Shown here: piece after piece, positions 6,760 to 9,711 of the stretch
Numbering within the stretch: position 1 is the first letter of the stretch
Layout: the number at the start of each line of letters is the position of its first letter
Assembly: GCA_007127695.1 (NCBI GenBank)
Contig: SKYW01000306.1
Coordinates: 1-9,711, forward strand
Direction of reading: 5' to 3'
From: Balneolales bacterium
GTDB taxonomy: Bacteria > Bacteroidota > Rhodothermia > Balneolales > Natronogracilivirgulaceae
Length of the DNA: 9,711 nt
Notes under the pieces: generated by a model
Databases searched by the model: none
What the model saw: only the letters and a program-made list of their open reading frames with translations
What the model was told of the DNA's origin: nothing
Position numbers and translations under genes: made by a program

Positions 6760-7628
6760 ACAATCATGTTTTCGATCGGAAGGATAACGATGCCGGAGGC
6801 GCCGGCCGTTTTCAGGTCCTCCATCACCTCCCAGAACCGGTGCGTCGGGATCACGGAATGGATTGCCACCATGTCGTTTTCGGCAAGCGGGAGCACCGTC
6901 GGACTTTTGAGCGACGGAATGATACCGCAGATCTCTTTGGCAGCCCCTGATGGCGCATTCATCATGATATAGCGGCTTTTTTCGGCCTGCTGGCGCGAGC
7001 CCATCCGCATCAACAGCTTCTGGATCAGCACCTTTTTGTGCTCGGCGATCGGACGGTTGGTCTGGATCAGTTCGGCCTCGCTTTCGAGGACGGTCTCCAG
7101 CTCGACCAGGCCGTTGGTCTTGAGGGTTCCGCCGGTGGAGACAATGTCGGTGATGGCGTCGGCGACGTTAAGGGTGGGGGCAATCTCAACCGCCCCGGAT
7201 ATCTCAATGGTGTCGATGCTGATGCCCTGTTTTTCAAAATGCTCACGCGTGAGCACCGGGTAGCTGGTGGCGATGCGGCTGCCTTCCAGGTCCCTGAGCG
7301 ACCGGAACCCGCCGTTCTTCGGCACCGCAACGGAGAGCCGGCACTTGCCGAAACCAAGTCCGCGCAGGCTGGACACGTCGGCTTTGCTCTCGGCGGTGAC
7401 GTTACGTCCCACAAACCCGAGTTCGCAGATACCGTCCTGCACATATTCCGGGATGTCATCATCGCGGATCAGCAGCAGTTCCACGTCGTAGTTGCGGCAA
7501 GGGACCAGGATCCGGTTCTTGTAGCTATCAAATTCAAGCCCGATGTTTTCGAGCAGTGCCAGTGTTTTTTCGGAGAGACGTCCGCCTTTCTGGATGGCGA
7601 TACGCAGGGATGATTCGTTCTGTACCAA
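6756..7628 (-). CDS. hisG: ATP phosphoribosyltransferase HisG, long form, TTG start
   Basis: Catalyses the first step of histidine synthesis, ATP plus PRPP to phosphoribosyl-ATP, and is the usual point of histidine feedback inhibition. At 290 residues it is the long form: two periplasmic-binding-protein-like catalytic lobes (about 1-215) followed by an ACT-like regulatory domain (about 216-290), so no HisZ partner is expected. LRIAIQKGGRLSEK (8-21), ELGFVGRNV (69-77) and the PRPP loop DAITDIVSTGGTLKTNG (157-173) are clear. No ATG exists in frame between the upstream stop (7680-7682) and the conserved N terminus. The best start is TTG at 7626-7628, preceded by a weak AAAAAGA; an ATT at 7629-7631 is the only other rare possibility. 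It is the first gene of the operon, diverges from lepA, and overlaps hisD by 4 nt. Confidence 0.95.
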   Translation of the reverse strand: MVQNESSLRIAIQKGGRLSEKTLALLENIGLEFDSYKNRILVPCRNYDVELLLIRDDDIPEYVQDGICELGFVGRNVTAESKADVSSLRGLGFGKCRLSVAVPKNGGFRSLRDLEGSRIATSYPVLTREHFEKQGISIDTIEISGAVEIAPTLNVADAITDIVSTGGTLKTNGLVELETVLESEAELIQTNRPIAEHKKVLIQKLLMRMGSRQQAEKSRYIMMNAPSGAAKEICGIIPSLKSPTVLPLAENDMVAIHSVIPTHRFWEVMEDLKTAGASGIVILPIENMIV

Positions 7629-7680
7629 AATGATCTTTTTTCTTTTTAATGTAATGGCCCAAGATAAAAAGAAGGCGCGT

Positions 7681-7688
7681 CAATTATA
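7681..7688 (-). promoter_or_regulatory. Candidate -10/-7 element for the his operon
   Basis: The minus strand reads TATAATTG here, within CATATATAATTG. It holds a perfect TATAAT and also fits the Bacteroidota -7 pattern TAnnTTTG at five of six fixed positions. It would start transcription near 7675, leaving a leader of about 45 nt before the hisG TTG. I cannot find a good -35 or -33 partner at the right distance (TTGCAA is only 10 nt away), so this is a candidate only. No T-box, riboswitch or His-rich leader peptide is visible. Confidence 0.35.
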
Positions 7689-7761
7689 TATGTTTTTGTT
7701 GCAATGATCGTTTTAGTGGGGATGTCGCACTTACGCATTCCAACAATTTTTCGTATTTTAT

Positions 7762-7769
7762 TAGGCTTG
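7762..7769 (+). promoter_or_regulatory. Weak candidate -7 element for lepA
   Basis: TAGGCTTG fits TAnnTTTG, the Bacteroidota primary sigma -7 pattern, at five of six fixed positions. Transcription would start near 7775 and give a leader of about 22 nt containing the ribosome-binding site. No convincing TTTG lies about 19 nt upstream, and TATTTT at 7754-7759 is an alternative -10. The identity of the lineage and hence of the promoter type is itself inferred. Confidence 0.22.
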
Positions 7770-7776
7770 TCACCAG

Positions 7777-7784
7777 AAAGGAAG
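7777..7784 (+). promoter_or_regulatory. Ribosome-binding site of lepA
   Basis: AAAGGAAG is purine-rich and resembles a Shine-Dalgarno sequence, but it sits 13 nt before the lepA ATG, longer than the usual 5-9 nt. No alternative in-frame start lies closer to it; an in-frame TAG occurs at 7762-7764. It is the clearest site of this kind among the genes here. Confidence 0.5.
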
Positions 7785-7797
7785 TAACGCTTTATTA

Positions 7798-9594
7798 ATG
7801 AATAACATTCGCAATTTCTGCATCATCGCCCATATTGATCACGGTAAATCTACGCTGGCCGACCGTCTGCTGGAACGCACCGGTGCCATTACCGTACGTG
7901 AAATGCAGGAACAGGTTCTGGATGACATGGATTTGGAGCGGGAGCGTGGCATCACCATCAAGAGCCACGCCGTCAATATGGATTACAAGGCATCGGACGG
8001 ACAGACCTACTTTTTCAACCTGATCGACACGCCCGGACATGTCGATTTCGCCTATGAAGTGTCGCGGGCGCTCAAGGCCTGCGAAGGGGCGCTGCTCATT
8101 GTGGATGCCACCCAGGGTGTGGAGGCGCAGACCATATCCAACCTGTACCAGGCCATCGATCAGAACCTGGAGATCATCCCGGTAATCAACAAAATTGACC
8201 TGCCAGGGGCCGATGTCGAGGGTATTTCCCAGCAGATCATCGACCTGATCGGCTGCAAGCCTGAGGAGATCATCCCGGTCTCCGGCAAAACCGGAGAAGG
8301 GGTGGATGCACTCCTGAAGGAGATTGTCCTGCGCATCCCTCCGCCGACAGGCGACCCCGGGAAGCCGCTCAAGGCGCTCATTTTCGACTCGGTGTTCAAC
8401 ACCTACCGCGGCTCCATCGTTTATGTGCGCATCATGGACGGTACTCTGCGAAAAGGCGAGAAAATCCGGTTCATGGCAACAAAACGGGACTATGAAGCGG
8501 ATGAAATCGGGTTTCTGCGTATCAAAATGACTCCGACCGACACTCTGTCCGCCGGCGAAGTGGGCTACATCATCGGCAACGTAAAGTCACTGGAGGATAC
8601 GAAAGTAGGTGACACGGTGACCACGCTGGCCAACATGGCTCCCGGGCCCATACCCGGATACAAGGAAGTGAAGCCCAAAGTGTTCAGCGGTATGTATCCC
8701 ACCAACAGCGAGGATTTTGAGAGCTTGCGTACCGCTTTGGAGAAACTGCAGCTCAACGACGCCTCGCTTCAGTACATTCCTGAGACCTCGGCGGCGCTCG
8801 GATTCGGTTTCCGGGCCGGGTTCCTCGGCATGCTTCACATGGAAATCATCCAGGAGCGGCTGGACCGGGAATTCGACATGGACATCATCACCACCGTGCC
8901 CAACGTGGAGTACGTGGTCGAGACCACCGACGACAAGAAGATCCTCGTCGACAATCCAACCGACATGCCGCCTCCGGGACGTATCCAGCGGGTGCTTGAG
9001 CCTTACATAAAGGCCCAGATCATCACGCCTGCGGAGTACATCGGCCAGGTGATGAAACTGTGCCAGGAGAAGCGCGGTTCGTATGTCAACACCCTGTACC
9101 TGGATGCCAAGCGCGTCGACATCACCTACGAACTGCCGTTGGCCGAGATCGTCTTCGATTTTTACGACAAGCTGAAAAGCCAGACGCGCGGATACGCCTC
9201 GCTGGACTACGACCTGATCGAGAACCGTCCGGGGCAGCTGGTGAAGCTGGATATCCTGCTCAATGGCGATCCGGTGGATGCGCTCTCGTGCATCGTGCAC
9301 CGTGAGAAGGCCTACGAATGGGGCCGGCGTCTGTGCAGCAAGCTCAAAAAGCTGATCCCGCGCCAGATGTACGAGGTGGTGATCCAGGCGGCCATCGGGT
9401 CCAAGGTGATCTCGCGCGACACGGTGCGCGCGCTGCGGAAAGATGTGACGGCCAAGTGTTACGGCGGCGATATCACGCGCAAGCGCAAGCTTCTTGAAAA
9501 ACAAAAGGAGGGCAAGAAGCGTATGAAACAGGTAGGTACCGTCGAGATCCCGCAGGAGGCGTTTCTGGCTGTGCTTTCCATGGACGATAACTGA
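7798..9594 (+). CDS. lepA: Elongation factor 4, LepA
   Basis: A translational GTPase that binds the ribosome and can move tRNAs backward; it has also been linked to translation initiation and small-subunit biogenesis. At 598 residues it is full length (E. coli about 599). GTPase motifs: G1 AHIDHGKST (11-19), G2 RGIT (50-53), G3 DTPGH (77-81), G4 NKID (131-134) and G5 SGKTG (162-166, often SAKTG in the family). Domain II follows from about 190 and the EF-G-like domains III and V to about 490. The LepA-specific C-terminal domain carries [16 protein letters not shown] and the basic [21 protein letters not shown] stretch. [17 protein letters not shown] is the normal N terminus, so the ATG at 7798 is secure. 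It is transcribed away from the his operon and has no functional tie to it. Confidence 0.98.
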   Translation: MNNIRNFCIIAHIDHGKSTLADRLLERTGAITVREMQEQVLDDMDLERERGITIKSHAVNMDYKASDGQTYFFNLIDTPGHVDFAYEVSRALKACEGALLIVDATQGVEAQTISNLYQAIDQNLEIIPVINKIDLPGADVEGISQQIIDLIGCKPEEIIPVSGKTGEGVDALLKEIVLRIPPPTGDPGKPLKALIFDSVFNTYRGSIVYVRIMDGTLRKGEKIRFMATKRDYEADEIGFLRIKMTPTDTLSAGEVGYIIGNVKSLEDTKVGDTVTTLANMAPGPIPGYKEVKPKVFSGMYPTNSEDFESLRTALEKLQLNDASLQYIPETSAALGFGFRAGFLGMLHMEIIQERLDREFDMDIITTVPNVEYVVETTDDKKILVDNPTDMPPPGRIQRVLEPYIKAQIITPAEYIGQVMKLCQEKRGSYVNTLYLDAKRVDITYELPLAEIVFDFYDKLKSQTRGYASLDYDLIENRPGQLVKLDILLNGDPVDALSCIVHREKAYEWGRRLCSKLKKLIPRQMYEVVIQAAIGSKVISRDTVRALRKDVTAKCYGGDITRKRKLLEKQKEGKKRMKQVGTVEIPQEAFLAVLSMDDN

Positions 9595-9612
9595 TGCGGG
9601 CAACAACCGCAT
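9594..9612 (+). other. Small hairpin at the lepA stop codon
   Basis: ATGCGG (9594-9599), overlapping the last base of the stop codon, can pair with CCGCAT (9607-9612) around a 7-nt loop. It is followed by ATCCACAAG, not a T-run, so it does not qualify as an intrinsic terminator by itself. Its right arm runs into the first unit of the tandem array that follows. It could be a stabilising 3' structure or chance. Confidence 0.25.
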
Positions 9613-9670
9613 ATCCACAAGAATGCATATCCACAAAGACGCAGATCCAAAAACGAGTATCCACAAGAAC
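9609..9670. repeat. 16-bp tandem array with DnaA-box-like words
   Basis: Four head-to-tail units lie after lepA: GCATATCCACAAGAAT (9609-9624), GCATATCCACAAAGAC (9625-9640), GCAGATCCAAAAAC (9641-9654, two bases shorter) and GAGTATCCACAAGAAC (9655-9670). The array then fades into GAATCAACC. Three units contain ATATCCACA or GTATCCACA, which match the DnaA box TTATCCACA at eight of nine bases, with the mismatch always at base 1; all are in one orientation. No gene is visible from 9595 to the window end. The repeats are seen directly; DnaA binding is speculation. Confidence 0.65.
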
Positions 9671-9711
9671 GAATCAACCGGGCGAAAGAACAAGATCAAA
9701 AATGATGCAAA

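Noticed and set aside
7646..7738. A 30-codon minus-strand ORF ending 17 nt before hisG, considered as a histidine leader peptide
   Set aside because: It has a single His codon (the last one) instead of a run, the best -10 candidate lies inside it, and no terminator/antiterminator pair is visible.
8587..9699. A 370-codon open frame on the minus strand
   Set aside because: Antisense to lepA and rich in His, Arg and Leu with no domain I recognise; lepA is full length and intact on the plus strand.

Overview
The window reads as ordinary chromosome of a bacterium with moderately high GC coding DNA and AT-rich intergenic gaps. The proteins look most like the Bacteroidota / Rhodothermota / Balneolota group: a bifunctional-type HisB architecture, long-form HisG, weak Shine-Dalgarno sequences, and the general look of LepA and HisC. 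This placement is a judgement from sequence flavour, not a search, and I hold it at moderate confidence. No phage, plasmid, transposon, CRISPR array, tRNA or rRNA is visible.

Layout. Seven genes on the minus strand run from right to left: hisG (7628-6756), hisD (6759-5452), hisC (5400-4306), hisB (4334-3162), hisH (3165-2542), purF (2387-888) and engB (766-170). lepA (7798-9594) is on the plus strand and diverges from hisG across a 169-bp gap that must hold both promoters. hisG/hisD and hisB/hisH overlap by 4 nt (ATGA), and hisC/hisB overlap by 29 nt. hisD/hisC are 51 nt apart. hisGDCBH is therefore a tight operon. purF follows after a 154-bp gap with a hairpin, and engB after another 121 bp.

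How the genes work together. HisG, HisD, HisC and HisB catalyse four parts of histidine biosynthesis, and HisH supplies ammonia for imidazole-glycerol-phosphate synthesis. The partner HisF, and HisA and HisI/HisE, are not here, although they usually follow hisH. Instead the next gene is purF, the first step of purine synthesis. Both pathways use PRPP and glutamine, and the HisH/HisF reaction releases the purine intermediate AICAR, so the pairing makes metabolic sense. EngB and LepA act in ribosome assembly and translation and are not part of the pathway.

Most unusual points. (1) The first ~200 residues of HisB occupy the place of the histidinol-phosphate phosphatase (HAD) domain of bifunctional HisB. 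They have lost its catalytic Asp residues and all Cys ligands, and carry a decapeptide repeat encoded by a 30-bp minisatellite, which suggests a decayed phosphatase still fused to an intact dehydratase. (2) A 16-bp tandem array after lepA carries three one-mismatch DnaA-box-like 9-mers. (3) A second degenerate tandem array, with an ~18-bp period, lies after engB at the left edge. (4) hisG has no ATG start and appears to begin at TTG. I found no convincing new multi-gene system.
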